Below are positions 25,443-34,152 of a stretch of 64,000 nucleotides of DNA, one piece after another. Positions within the stretch are counted from its first letter, which is position 1. Every line of letters begins with the position of its first letter. A model generated the notes under the pieces. That model did not search any database and had not been told where the DNA came from. It saw only the letters and a program-made list of their open reading frames with translations. The translations under genes and the position numbers were made by a program. Location: the NCBI GenBank assembly GCA_002700305.1, contig PACZ01000003.1, positions 1-64,000 of the forward strand, written 5' to 3'. This DNA is from Hyphomonas sp. Lineage in GTDB: Bacteria > Pseudomonadota > Alphaproteobacteria > Caulobacterales > Hyphomonadaceae.

Positions 25443-26639
25443 ATGCATGCACCATCCTCCAACCGGTACACAGCCGTCGCGATTCTCCTGCACTGGGCGA
25501 TCGCGGCCCTGATCCTGTTCATGATCTGGCTGGGATGGAACATGGATGACAATGAAGCCCGCTTCCAGCTGCACAAATCGATCGGGATCGCGATCCTGTT
25601 CCTGAGTGTGGCGCGGGTGATGTGGCGGTGGCTGACCCCGCCGCCGCCACTGCCAGACGATATGGCCCCGTGGGAGAAACGCCTCTCCCATGGGGTCCAT
25701 ATCGGCTTCTACGCCCTGATGATCGGCCTGCCATTGCTGGGCTGGTTCCTGGTCTCCACATCCAAATTCCAGGTTTCGACCGTCCTTTTCGGCACAGTCA
25801 GCTGGCCCCACCTTCCGTTTACAGAAGGGCTGAGGGGCGGGACCCTGCACGAAATCGCGGAATTCCTACACTCCAAGGGCGCCTGGGTGCTGATCGTTCT
25901 TCTGGGCCTGCATGTGGCGGGCGCCATCAAGCATGAAGTCGCCGCCGAGCAAGGCGTGTTCAAGCGGATGATCCCCGGCCTGTTCGGCAGAGCCCATGCG
26001 CCCGGCCCGGCGCGGGGCTATGTCACCGCATTCGGCGCCGCGCTGCTCCTTTTCGCGATTATCGCCGCCGCGCCGCTGATGAAGTCTGTCCCGCCTGCAC
26101 CGGCTGGTCCCGGCGTGACCGGCGCTGTTCCGGAAGAGACAAGCAATTGGGAGATCGATCCGGCAACGTCCGAAATCGCCTTCTCCGGCACCTATCAGAA
26201 CAAGCCCTTCTCCGGCACGTTCGCGCGTTGGGATGCAAATGTCCTGTTCGATCCGGAAGACCTGGAAGGCTCGGCTGTCGAGGTAAAAGTCTATCCCGCG
26301 ACGGCCAGCACAGGCACCAAACTCTATGACGACACGCTGCAGGGCGGCGAATGGTTCGATACGAACACCTTCCCGGCGGCAAAGGTCAGCCTGCTCAATT
26401 TCGCGGCCTCGCCGGACGGCGGCTACACCGCGGAAGCCTCGCTGCTGATCAAGGACACGGCCGTGAATGTGCCCTTCGATTTCAGCCTCATCATCGATGG
26501 CGACACGGCCACGTTCGAAGGCACGGCCACGCTTTCCCGCAAGGCGCTGAACCTCGGACAGCAATCGGACCCCGGCGCGGACTGGGTCGCCGATGAGGTC
26601 ACGGTCACCGTCAAAGGCACCGCCACCCGCAAGGAATAA
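25443..26639 (+). CDS. Cytochrome b561 fused to a YceI domain
   Basis: The first half (about residues 1-200) is a four-helix cytochrome b561: YTAVAILLHWAIAALILFMI supplies one heme His and HEIAEFLHSKGAWVLIVLLG with HVAGAIKHE supplies others. A fifth helix (about 213-230) leads into a periplasmic YceI domain (WEIDPATSEIAFSGTYQNKP to the end). The membrane part probably exchanges electrons with quinone, and the YceI part may carry the lipid. It follows the YceI lipoprotein by 10 nt, suggesting a two-protein system. The exact substrate is inferred, not known. Confidence 0.88.
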   Translation: MHAPSSNRYTAVAILLHWAIAALILFMIWLGWNMDDNEARFQLHKSIGIAILFLSVARVMWRWLTPPPPLPDDMAPWEKRLSHGVHIGFYALMIGLPLLGWFLVSTSKFQVSTVLFGTVSWPHLPFTEGLRGGTLHEIAEFLHSKGAWVLIVLLGLHVAGAIKHEVAAEQGVFKRMIPGLFGRAHAPGPARGYVTAFGAALLLFAIIAAAPLMKSVPPAPAGPGVTGAVPEETSNWEIDPATSEIAFSGTYQNKPFSGTFARWDANVLFDPEDLEGSAVEVKVYPATASTGTKLYDDTLQGGEWFDTNTFPAAKVSLLNFAASPDGGYTAEASLLIKDTAVNVPFDFSLIIDGDTATFEGTATLSRKALNLGQQSDPGADWVADEVTVTVKGTATRKE

Positions 26640-26687
26640 TGCGCCTGCGGCTTCCGGCCGGGCGGGACGGGTGGTAAGGCGCCCGTC

Positions 26688-27626
26688 ATGACCGCCATCG
26701 TGCCCATCCAGCCGGGAACGCTCAGCCTCGCCGCCATGCACCTTCGCGGCGGCGGGCTTGTCGCCATGCCGACCGAGACCGTCTACGGCCTCGCTTGCAA
26801 CGCCGCCAATCCGGATGCCGTGGTGCGCCTTTACGAGGCCAAGGGCCGCCCGCGCTTCAACCCGCTGATCGCGCATGTCGCGAATATGGAGATGGCGGAG
26901 CAGGAGGCTGTCTTCCCGGATTCTGCCCGCGAGATTGCCGCGAAGTTCTGGCCGGGACCGCTGACCATGGTGCTGCCTGTCGCAAAGACCGGCACCGTCA
27001 GCGACATTGCCCGTGCAGGCCTCGATACGATTGCCCTGCGCATGCCGGCCCATCCGGGCGCCCGGGCGCTCATCGAGACCTTCGGCAAGCCGCTAGTCGC
27101 GCCGTCTGCCAACCGGTCCGGCCATGTCAGCCCGACAACCGCGCAGCACGTCAAAGAGGATCTGGACGGGAAGGTCGACCTGATCCTCGATGGCGGCCCG
27201 TGCGAGCGCGGCATCGAGTCGACCATTGTCAGCTTTGTGGGCGAGCACCCTGTCCTGCTCCGCGCCGGCGCGCTGGAGACCTCCGCGCTGGAAGCCGCCC
27301 TCGGCGCGCCACTCATCGCCCGTGAGGAAGCCGACGGAATCTCCGCTCCCGGACAACTCAAAAGCCACTATGCCCCGAATGCCCGCGTCCGCCTGAATGC
27401 CGACGCGCCGGAGCCGGGCGAGGGGTGGCTCGCCTTTGGTGACACGCCCTATTCCGGCCTGAACCTTTCCGAAGCCGGAGACCTGCGCGAAGCCGCAAAG
27501 AACCTCTTCGCCGCCCTGCGCACGCTCGATACGCAGTTCGACCGGATTGCCGTTGCCCGCATCCCGGACGAAGGCCTCGGCGAAGCCATCAATGACCGCC
27601 TCGCCCGCGCAGCGCACCGGGACTAG
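26688..27626 (+). CDS. tsaC: Threonylcarbamoyl-AMP synthase (Sua5/YrdC type)
   Basis: The enzyme makes threonylcarbamoyl-AMP from threonine, bicarbonate and ATP, for the t6A37 modification of ANN-decoding tRNAs. The YrdC core is seen in GGGLVAMPTETVYGLACNAA, KGRPRFNPLIAHV and GKPLVAPSANRSGHVSPTTA. At 312 residues it is the longer Sua5 form with a C-terminal domain (APGQLKSHYAPNARVRL onward). The start at 26688 puts the family N-terminus (MTAIVPIQPGTLSLAAMHLR) in place. It lies 9 nt before the next gene. Confidence 0.95.
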   Translation: MTAIVPIQPGTLSLAAMHLRGGGLVAMPTETVYGLACNAANPDAVVRLYEAKGRPRFNPLIAHVANMEMAEQEAVFPDSAREIAAKFWPGPLTMVLPVAKTGTVSDIARAGLDTIALRMPAHPGARALIETFGKPLVAPSANRSGHVSPTTAQHVKEDLDGKVDLILDGGPCERGIESTIVSFVGEHPVLLRAGALETSALEAALGAPLIAREEADGISAPGQLKSHYAPNARVRLNADAPEPGEGWLAFGDTPYSGLNLSEAGDLREAAKNLFAALRTLDTQFDRIAVARIPDEGLGEAINDRLARAAHRD

Positions 27627-27635
27627 GAGCAAGCC

Positions 27636-28271
27636 ATGCACCCTGCCCGGCTTTTCCACGAAACCGACCCGGCCATCCTGCGCCAGCGGATGATCGACAA
27701 TCCGCTGGCCCTGGTCACCGCAATCAGCGATGGCCGGCCGATTGCTGCGCATGCCCCGGTTCTTCCGCATGAAGAGGGCCTCTCCCCCGAGGGATGGGGC
27801 CCTCCGGCCCTGCGCTTTCATCTTTCCGCCGGCAATCCGGTGACGAAGGCCCTGTTGGACGGCAGCGAGGCGCTGGTCGTGTTCACCGGCATCGACGGCT
27901 ATGTCTCGCCCGACTGGTACGGCATCGACGATCAGGTGCCGACCTGGAACTATCTCTCGGTCGAGGCCGCCGGGCCGGTCACGCGGCTGGATGCGGCGGC
28001 GACCCGGCAGATGGTGGACGACCTCTCCGCGGTCTTCGAGGCAAAGCTGGCGCCGAAGCCAGTATGGACATCCGCCAAGATGACGCCCGCCCGGCTGGAG
28101 GCCCTGCTGCGCGGCATCGTGGCGTTCGAACTGGTACCCACACGCTTCGAAGGCACCACCAAGCTCAGCCAGAACAAACCGCACGACGCCATGGCCCGCG
28201 TGGCCGATGCGCTGGATGCGACGGAAAGCGGCTTCGCGCTGGCCGCAGAAATGCGTAAACTGCTGCCATGA
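27636..28271 (+). CDS. FMN-binding PaiB-like protein
   Basis: The 211-residue protein resembles the PaiB/FMN-binding negative-regulator family, with a split-barrel flavin-reductase-like fold. PLALVTAISDGRPIAAHAPV, RFHLSAGNPVTKALLDGSEA and SPDWYGIDDQVPTWNYLSVE are characteristic; the YVSPDWY...PTWNY motif is the family signature. GGAG precedes the start at 27636. It overlaps the next gene by 4 nt (ATGA), so translation is probably coupled. It is not shown to be a regulator here; an oxidoreductase role is equally possible. Confidence 0.88.
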   Translation: MHPARLFHETDPAILRQRMIDNPLALVTAISDGRPIAAHAPVLPHEEGLSPEGWGPPALRFHLSAGNPVTKALLDGSEALVVFTGIDGYVSPDWYGIDDQVPTWNYLSVEAAGPVTRLDAAATRQMVDDLSAVFEAKLAPKPVWTSAKMTPARLEALLRGIVAFELVPTRFEGTTKLSQNKPHDAMARVADALDATESGFALAAEMRKLLP

Positions 28272-29674
28272 CCCAGACATTGCCCTCCGACTTCCTCGCC
28301 GCCCTCAAGGACACTCTCGGCCCACAGGGCTGGACGCAGGACCCGGATGTCCTGTCTGAACATGCGCAGGCCTGGCGCGGATTCATCAAGGGTGACACGC
28401 CCATCGTGGCAAAGCCCGCCAGCACGGAAGAGGCCGCCGCGCTGGTCAAGCTGTGCGCAGAGCATGGTGTCGCGATCTGTCCGCAGGGCGGCAATACGGG
28501 CCTCGTCGATGCGGGCGTGCCCCATGGCGAGATCTGCGTCTCCATGCGCCGCATGAACAAGGTGCGCAGCGTGGACGTGTTCAACAATTCCATGGTGGTG
28601 GAGGCCGGCGCGCCGCTGGTGACGGCGCAACAGGCGGCGGAAGACGTGAACCGCCTGTTCCCGCTGTCGCTCGGCTCTGAAGGCACAGCCACGGTTGGCG
28701 GCCTGATCTCCACCAATGCAGGCGGCGTCAATGTGCTGCGCTATGGCATGATGCGTGACCTGCTGCTGGGCATGGAAGTCGTGCTGCCGTCCGGCGAAGT
28801 CTGGGAAGGCCTGTCGGGCCTGCGCAAGAACAATACGGGCTATGACCTGAAGCACCTGTTCGCAGGCGCCGAAGGCACGCTGGGCCTTGTCACCGCCGCG
28901 ACGCTGAAACTGTTCCCGAAAGTGCAACGCGCCACGGCCTGGGTGACGGTGGAGACCACGCAGGACGTGATCGCGCTGCTGGCCCATGTGCGTGAAATGG
29001 CGGGCGACACGGTCACGAGTTTCGAGATGATCCCGGCCAATGCAGTCGAGATGGTGATTGCCGACATCGAAGGCACGCGCGACCCGCTGCCGTCGAACCT
29101 TGGCTGGCGCGTGCTGATGGAAGTGTCCTTCTCGGACGAAGCCATGGCCCGCAAGACGCTGGAGACGGCGCTCGAAAGCGCCTTCGAGAAAGGCCTGATC
29201 CAGGACGCGGCCATCGCCGAGAGCCTCGCCCAGGCGAAAGCCATGTGGATGGTGCGCGAGACGATCCCGCTATCCAAACGCGCCTATGGCAACTCACTGA
29301 ACCAGGACATTTCCGTGCCGGTCAGCAAGATCCCGGCCTTCATGGAAACCTGCAATGCCCGCATCGTGGACAAGCTGCCGACGGCAAACTTCGTGATCTT
29401 CGGCCATGTCGGCGACGGGAACCTGCATTACTCCGTGATCGAACCGCCGGAGAAGACCGGCCTGCGCGAGAATTTCGATGCGCTGACGCGGATTATCTAT
29501 GACACGGTGATGGAGTTCGACGGCTCGATCTCTGCCGAGCATGGTGTTGGCCGCCTGAAGCGGGACGAGCTGGCCAACCTGCGCCCGCAGGCCGCAACGG
29601 ACACAATGCGCGCCATCAAGAGGGCGCTCGACCCGCAGAACATCATGAACCCGAACCGGGTCGTCAGCGTCTGA
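28268..29674 (+). CDS. FAD-linked D-2-hydroxyacid dehydrogenase (GlcD/D2HGDH-like)
   Basis: This 468-residue flavoprotein has the PCMH-type FAD-binding domain (AICPQGGNTGLVDAGVPHGE, SLGSEGTATVGGLISTNAGG) and the C-terminal substrate domain with FVIFGHVGDGNLHYSVIEPP and SAEHGVGRLKRDELANLRP. It most resembles bacterial D-2-hydroxyglutarate or D-lactate dehydrogenases. The lack of a second FAD gene beside it argues against the multi-subunit glycolate oxidase. It starts within ATGA of the PaiB-like gene. Its 3' end overlaps the convergent serine hydrolase gene by 11 bp. Confidence 0.92.
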   Translation: MTQTLPSDFLAALKDTLGPQGWTQDPDVLSEHAQAWRGFIKGDTPIVAKPASTEEAAALVKLCAEHGVAICPQGGNTGLVDAGVPHGEICVSMRRMNKVRSVDVFNNSMVVEAGAPLVTAQQAAEDVNRLFPLSLGSEGTATVGGLISTNAGGVNVLRYGMMRDLLLGMEVVLPSGEVWEGLSGLRKNNTGYDLKHLFAGAEGTLGLVTAATLKLFPKVQRATAWVTVETTQDVIALLAHVREMAGDTVTSFEMIPANAVEMVIADIEGTRDPLPSNLGWRVLMEVSFSDEAMARKTLETALESAFEKGLIQDAAIAESLAQAKAMWMVRETIPLSKRAYGNSLNQDISVPVSKIPAFMETCNARIVDKLPTANFVIFGHVGDGNLHYSVIEPPEKTGLRENFDALTRIIYDTVMEFDGSISAEHGVGRLKRDELANLRPQAATDTMRAIKRALDPQNIMNPNRVVSV

Positions 29675-30881
29675 GCAGGTCGGCCGCCGCCCGCACGGCC
29701 GGCGCATCCCAGGCATTGACCGTGCGGTGAATGGATGACGGCGGCACCTCTGCGTCTTCCGGCGCAGGCATGCCCGTGATGGCATAGGCGATTTCGGCAT
29801 CCAGATCCGGCGCATGCCACGCGCCTGAATAGAGGCCATAAGCCTCGCCATGATGGCCGATCAGCTTTACGCCAGGTACAGGAGAGTCCGAAGGCGGATG
29901 AATCTGCGGGCCTTCGCCATAGACGCTGAAATAGCCATTGTCGGTGTCCCCGTTCTGCGCCGCCGGATTGAACACCCAGGCGGGCCGCGCGGCAGTCTCG
30001 TTTACGGCGATGGTCCGCACCAGCGGGCAAAGCTCTTCAAGGCTGGCGCGAAGGCCGCCCTGCGGGCTGAACAGCGTCCCGTTCGTGCCCACTTCATAGT
30101 CTTCGAGGGACTTTCCCGGCGGCATCATGATGGCCGGACCGGAGCCTTCCAGCATGTCCGGCCCATCCACCTGGACAGTCCATTCTCCGTCGATCTTCCG
30201 CATCAGCGTGGCCCCGGCACGGCGTTCTTCCTTCGGAACGCCGGACCAGTTGAATCCTGCTGTGACGCCCAGCGGACCAAGCGTGATGCGGTCTGCCAGC
30301 AGGTCGAACCGCTCGCCGACCTGCCGTTCCAGCACGGTCGCCAGAATGCCCCAGCCGAAATTGCAATAAGTGAAATAACCGCCGGGCGGGCCGGGCAGCC
30401 ACATATCCGGCGTGAACAGATCCTCGATCCGCCCCGTCTCCGTATACCAATAAACTTCGGGATCCTGCAGGCCGGACGTGTGGCTCATCAGGTGGCGCAC
30501 GGGGATGTCCACATCCGGGAAATCCGGATGACGCAGGGCGTCGCCAAACCAGAAGGACAGCGGCGTATCCAGATCAATCTCGCCCCGCTCGGCGAGCCGG
30601 TGCGCCGTCAGTGCGACGGCCAGCTTCGAGACCGAAGCAACCCGCATTTTCGTATCCGTCCGGAAGGGGTGGCCCCCGTTCGCGATGCCCGCTCCATGGG
30701 CGAAAACAGTCTTGCCGCCCTTGCGCACGACGAGACCCGCCGCCGGCGCAATCCCGTTCGCGACGATATTGTCGATGGCCCCTTCCGGAGACGGGCCATC
30801 TTCACCTTCGGCCCCGGCCGCGCGGCCACATGCGCCCAGAACTGAGAGCCCCAGAGCAACAAAACTCCGGCGGTCCATCAT
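29664..30881 (-). CDS. Serine hydrolase, beta-lactamase family, probable Tat lipoprotein
   Basis: The 405-residue protein has the class C beta-lactamase/esterase fold. The active-site SxxK is SVSK (S83-K86), the YxN motif lies in FTYCNFGWG, and the third motif is probably in GHHGEAYGL. The N-terminus MMDRRSFVALGLSVLGAC combines a twin-arginine motif with a lipobox (LGAC), suggesting Tat export of the folded enzyme as a lipoprotein. The start overlaps the lldD-like stop by 4 nt (ATGA). The substrate, an ester or amide, is not known. Resistance to beta-lactams is not implied. Confidence 0.88.
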   Translation of the reverse strand: MMDRRSFVALGLSVLGACGRAAGAEGEDGPSPEGAIDNIVANGIAPAAGLVVRKGGKTVFAHGAGIANGGHPFRTDTKMRVASVSKLAVALTAHRLAERGEIDLDTPLSFWFGDALRHPDFPDVDIPVRHLMSHTSGLQDPEVYWYTETGRIEDLFTPDMWLPGPPGGYFTYCNFGWGILATVLERQVGERFDLLADRITLGPLGVTAGFNWSGVPKEERRAGATLMRKIDGEWTVQVDGPDMLEGSGPAIMMPPGKSLEDYEVGTNGTLFSPQGGLRASLEELCPLVRTIAVNETAARPAWVFNPAAQNGDTDNGYFSVYGEGPQIHPPSDSPVPGVKLIGHHGEAYGLYSGAWHAPDLDAEIAYAITGMPAPEDAEVPPSSIHRTVNAWDAPAVRAAADLLRR

Positions 30882-32026
30882 GTACGCAACCTCATGAGTG
30901 TATCGTCGAGATCCGCCAGACGCGGCACGCCCAGCAGGCCGAGGCCGCGCTCGACATCATCCTTCAGGATACGGATCGCCCGGTCGACGCCTGCTTCGCC
31001 GCCTGCGGCCAGCCCGTAGAGATAGGCCCGGCCGATGGCCACGCTGGTCGCACCGCGCGCGATCAGCTTCAGCACATGGCTGCCCCGGCGCACACCGCCA
31101 TCGGCAATGATCTCGATCTTCGGGCTCACGGCCGCGCGCATTTCCGGCAACAGGTCGATCACCGGCACGGACGTGTCGATCTGGCGCCCGCCATGGTTCG
31201 AGACCCAGACGGCGCTCGCGCCATGGTCCACCGCGCGCACGGCATCCTCCGCCGTCGCCACGCCCTTGATCGCGAACGGGCCGCCCCATTCATTGGCCAT
31301 CCATTCGGCGTCTTTCCAGGTCATGGTGCGGTCGAACAGCTCGTTGATGACATTCATCACGCCGCGCCCGCCGGTATCGAGCCCTTCGAAATTGACCGGG
31401 CCGATCTTTGGCGAGGTGAACATGTCCATCAGGTAGCCCGGCCGGGCCAGCACCTGCGACACCGTCTTGCGGTTAAGGCGCGGCGGCACGGTGAAGCGGT
31501 TGCGCGGGTCACGTTCCCGTGCCCCCGCAACAATCGTATCGACCGTCAGCACGCAGCCGGTGAAGCCGGCCTCTTTCGCACGGTCCAGCAGCTCCTTCAC
31601 AACGCCCCGGTCTTTCCAGACATAGATCTGGATGATCTTGGGCACATCGGGCGCGGCGGCTGATATGTCGGCCAGCTTCTGGCTGGCCAACGTCGACGCG
31701 GAGTAGGCAATGCCCGCCTTCTGGGCTGCGCGGGCCACGGCCAGTTCACCTTCCTTCGGATGGAACAGCCGCGAGGCCTCCGTCGGCGCAATAAAGAACG
31801 GCAAGGGCGATGGCTGGCCGAACACGGTCGTCGTGGTGTCGATCTTTGAAATATCGACCAGAGAATTCCACTGCAGTTCGTAATCCGTATACCGATCCAC
31901 CTGCCGCCGCAGGGTGATCTCGTCTTCCGCGCCGCCGTCGATGTAATCGAAGACCATCCGCGGCAGCCTGGCTTTCGCCAGCGTGCGCAGATCGTCGATA
32001 TTGATTGCGGTTTTAACGCTGGCCAC
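30878..32026 (-). CDS. lldD: FMN-dependent alpha-hydroxy acid oxidase/dehydrogenase
   Basis: This TIM-barrel flavoenzyme of 382 residues is of the L-lactate dehydrogenase/glycolate oxidase family. The active-site segment is WVSNHGGRQIDTS with the catalytic His, and IIADGGVRRGSHVLKLIARG binds the FMN phosphate. PFFIAPTEASRLFHPKEGEL is the usual first strand region. The start codon is GTG at 32026 with GGGGAG 6 nt upstream. It pairs with the serine hydrolase through a 4-nt overlap. L-lactate is a fair guess, but the substrate could be another L-2-hydroxy acid. Confidence 0.92.
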   Translation of the reverse strand: MASVKTAINIDDLRTLAKARLPRMVFDYIDGGAEDEITLRRQVDRYTDYELQWNSLVDISKIDTTTTVFGQPSPLPFFIAPTEASRLFHPKEGELAVARAAQKAGIAYSASTLASQKLADISAAAPDVPKIIQIYVWKDRGVVKELLDRAKEAGFTGCVLTVDTIVAGARERDPRNRFTVPPRLNRKTVSQVLARPGYLMDMFTSPKIGPVNFEGLDTGGRGVMNVINELFDRTMTWKDAEWMANEWGGPFAIKGVATAEDAVRAVDHGASAVWVSNHGGRQIDTSVPVIDLLPEMRAAVSPKIEIIADGGVRRGSHVLKLIARGATSVAIGRAYLYGLAAGGEAGVDRAIRILKDDVERGLGLLGVPRLADLDDTLMRLRT

Positions 32027-32121
32027 GGCGGGCTCCCCTTTACCTCATGCTTTGTTTTCGTTTTACGGCCCGCCGGATCAGGGATAGGCTTGCCGGTAAC
32101 AGGTAAGCTAAGGGGGGCGTA

Positions 32122-33174
32122 ATGCGCAAGCTTCTGCCAGTCGCAATATCCGCAATTGTTCTCGGTCTCACCGCGTGTACGCCATCCGAAGAGCCGGCTG
32201 GTGCTCCGGAAGAAACTGCCGCCGCCCCCGTTGGCGATGTCCAGGCCGCAGCCCCCGACGAAGCGGGCGTCCGGATGATCCCGATCTCCACGCCGAAAGG
32301 CGACTTCAAGGTCTGGACCAGACAGGTCGGCGACAATCCACGCATCAAGGTACTGCTGCTGCATGGCGGCCCCGGCGCCACATATGAGCTCTTCAAGCCT
32401 TTCGAGGACTATTTCACACCGGCCGGGATCGAATTCTTCTATTATGACCAGCTCGACTCGTGGCTGTCTGATCAGCCAAACGACCCGGACCTGTGGACCA
32501 TCGAAGCCGCCGTCAGCGAGGTCGACCAGGTCCGCGAAGCCCTCGGCCTCGACGCAGACAATTTCTATCTCTACGGCCAGTCATGGGGCGGCATACTCGG
32601 CATGGAATACGCGCTCGCTCATCAGGACCACCTCAAGGGCCTGATCATATCGAACATGATGGCCAGCATTCCGGCCTATAATGAATATTCGAAGCATGTG
32701 CTGCAGCCACAGATGGACCCGGACGTCCTGAAGGAGATCCTGAGCTTTGAGGCCGCCGGAGACTTCCACAACCCGCGCTACATGGAATTGCTGATGAACC
32801 ACTATTACACAGAGCATATCCTGAGGCGCCCGGTCGAGGCGTGGCCCGCCGAAGTGCTCGGCTCGTTCGAACACATGAATAGCGAAAAGTATCTGGCTAT
32901 GCAGGGGCCCAGCGAAATGGGCGCCGGTGGCTCGCTCGTCGATTGGGACAGGCTGGCAGACCTGCACAAGATCACAGTGCCGACACTCATCACCGGCGGA
33001 CAGGAAGACACGATGGACCCCGCCTTCATGGCGAAGATGGCCGACGAAATTCCGAATGCGGAGCTGAACATCTGTCCGGATGCAGGCCACCTCACCCAGT
33101 ATGACAATCCGGAATGCTATTTCTCGGGCATGATCGACTTCATCGAGTCCGTGGACGAAGGAGAAACCGAATGA
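32122..33174 (+). CDS. Proline-iminopeptidase-like alpha/beta hydrolase, lipoprotein
   Basis: This is a 350-residue lipoprotein (signal MRKLLPVAISAIVLGLTAC). The mature part is an S33-type alpha/beta hydrolase with the oxyanion motif HGGPG (from H81), the nucleophile elbow GQSWGG (S154), and late acid and base residues in GGQEDTMDP and CPDAGHLTQY. Family members release N-terminal residues from short peptides. AGGGGGG lies before the ATG at 32122. The next small gene starts inside its stop (ATGA). Being lipid-anchored suggests periplasmic or surface peptide processing. Confidence 0.9.
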   Translation: MRKLLPVAISAIVLGLTACTPSEEPAGAPEETAAAPVGDVQAAAPDEAGVRMIPISTPKGDFKVWTRQVGDNPRIKVLLLHGGPGATYELFKPFEDYFTPAGIEFFYYDQLDSWLSDQPNDPDLWTIEAAVSEVDQVREALGLDADNFYLYGQSWGGILGMEYALAHQDHLKGLIISNMMASIPAYNEYSKHVLQPQMDPDVLKEILSFEAAGDFHNPRYMELLMNHYYTEHILRRPVEAWPAEVLGSFEHMNSEKYLAMQGPSEMGAGGSLVDWDRLADLHKITVPTLITGGQEDTMDPAFMAKMADEIPNAELNICPDAGHLTQYDNPECYFSGMIDFIESVDEGETE

Positions 33175-33491
33175 AGCCACGTACGCTGACCAGCCTCATT
33201 CTCGTTGGCGGGCTCCTCGTCGGCCTTGCCGCCTGCAACCCGGTTGGCCCCGGCCCGATTGCCGGAGGGCCATGCAGCTATGAGACGTCCGTCATCGAAG
33301 GCACCGTCACGGAGGTGGACGAAGACGGCGCCCTGTTCATGGGGGAAGAGGGGGAGTTCTGGGTCTCGGACGAATATCTCGGCAAACTCCCCGCTGTCGG
33401 CGACACGATCCGGTTCCAGCGCGAACGCATCACCGAAGGCACCTGCACGCCGGAAATCTACTCGCCGATTGAGACGATCAAAGGCGACTGA
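33171..33491 (+). CDS. Small lipoprotein of unknown function
   Basis: This 106-residue lipoprotein has the signal MKPRTLTSLILVGGLLVGLA ending in the lipobox LAAC. The mature part is a small beta-rich domain (TSVIEGTVTEVDEDGALFMG, WVSDEYLGKLPAVGD) with two further cysteines, likely disulfide-bonded. It overlaps the stop of the S33 hydrolase by 4 nt, so the two are translationally coupled and may work together. Its end overlaps the convergent HAD gene by 14 bp. The family is not recognised. Confidence 0.78.
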   Translation: MKPRTLTSLILVGGLLVGLAACNPVGPGPIAGGPCSYETSVIEGTVTEVDEDGALFMGEEGEFWVSDEYLGKLPAVGDTIRFQRERITEGTCTPEIYSPIETIKGD

Positions 33492-34149
33492 GCGCAGCTG
33501 CCACATCCCGGTGCGAGGCGAACACGCCGTGCGCCCCGGCTTCGGTGAGCCGCTCGGCCAACCCGGCATCGGCGTGGCCGCCGCCGGTGAAGCCCCAGGC
33601 CGTCATGCCGGCGGCCAGCGCCGCCTTTACGCCGTTCACGCTGTCCTCGATGACGAGGCAGGTGTCCGGGCGCGCGCCGATCCGGTCTGCCGCCAGCAGG
33701 AAAAGGTCTGGCGCGGGTTTGCCATTTGCAACGAGGTCTGACGAATAGACGTGCGGCGCGAAGGTTTCGTGCAGGCCGGCCAGTTCCAGCTTGCGGACCA
33801 GCTTGTCCGCCTCAGACGATGAGGCCACAGCCTGCAAGCCGGTGAAGGCAGCCGCGACTTCCAGCACGCCATCAATCGCCTTCAGCTCTGCTTCGAACCG
33901 TTTCCAGTGATTGGCGTGCAGCGCTGTGCGGAAATCATCCGGCAGCACCAGTCCAGCCGTCTGCGCATCGGCTGCGATGGCATTGTGGAAGTCCCGGTTA
34001 TGCAAGCCGACAAAGCGCTGGACGAAGGTCTCGAACGCATAATCCAGCCCCCAGTTTGCCAGAATTTCCCGCTCGCACTGGATGGCGATGACTTCGGAGT
34101 CGACGAGCACGCCGTCACAGTCGAAGATCAGGGCATCGAATTTTGCCAT
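33478..34149 (-). CDS. HAD-superfamily phosphatase, beta-phosphoglucomutase-like
   Basis: This haloacid dehalogenase-type phosphatase or phosphomutase of 223 residues has motif I FDALIFDCDGVLVDSE (nucleophile D10, D12), motif II near AVASSSEADKL and motif III-IV near GKPAPDLFLLAADRIG and CLVIEDSVNGVKAALAAG. The helical cap between motifs I and II places it with subclass I enzymes such as phosphoglycolate phosphatase and beta-PGM. The substrate is unknown. It lies 3 nt after mutL, so the two are probably cotranscribed. Confidence 0.92.
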   Translation of the reverse strand: MAKFDALIFDCDGVLVDSEVIAIQCEREILANWGLDYAFETFVQRFVGLHNRDFHNAIAADAQTAGLVLPDDFRTALHANHWKRFEAELKAIDGVLEVAAAFTGLQAVASSSEADKLVRKLELAGLHETFAPHVYSSDLVANGKPAPDLFLLAADRIGARPDTCLVIEDSVNGVKAALAAGMTAWGFTGGGHADAGLAERLTEAGAHGVFASHRDVAAALSRL

Positions 34150-34152
34150 GGG

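Noticed and set aside
33478-33491. A 14-bp convergent overlap between the small lipoprotein and HAD genes, and an 11-bp one at 29664-29674
   Set aside because: Short tail-to-tail overlaps are common in compact genomes and need no special explanation.
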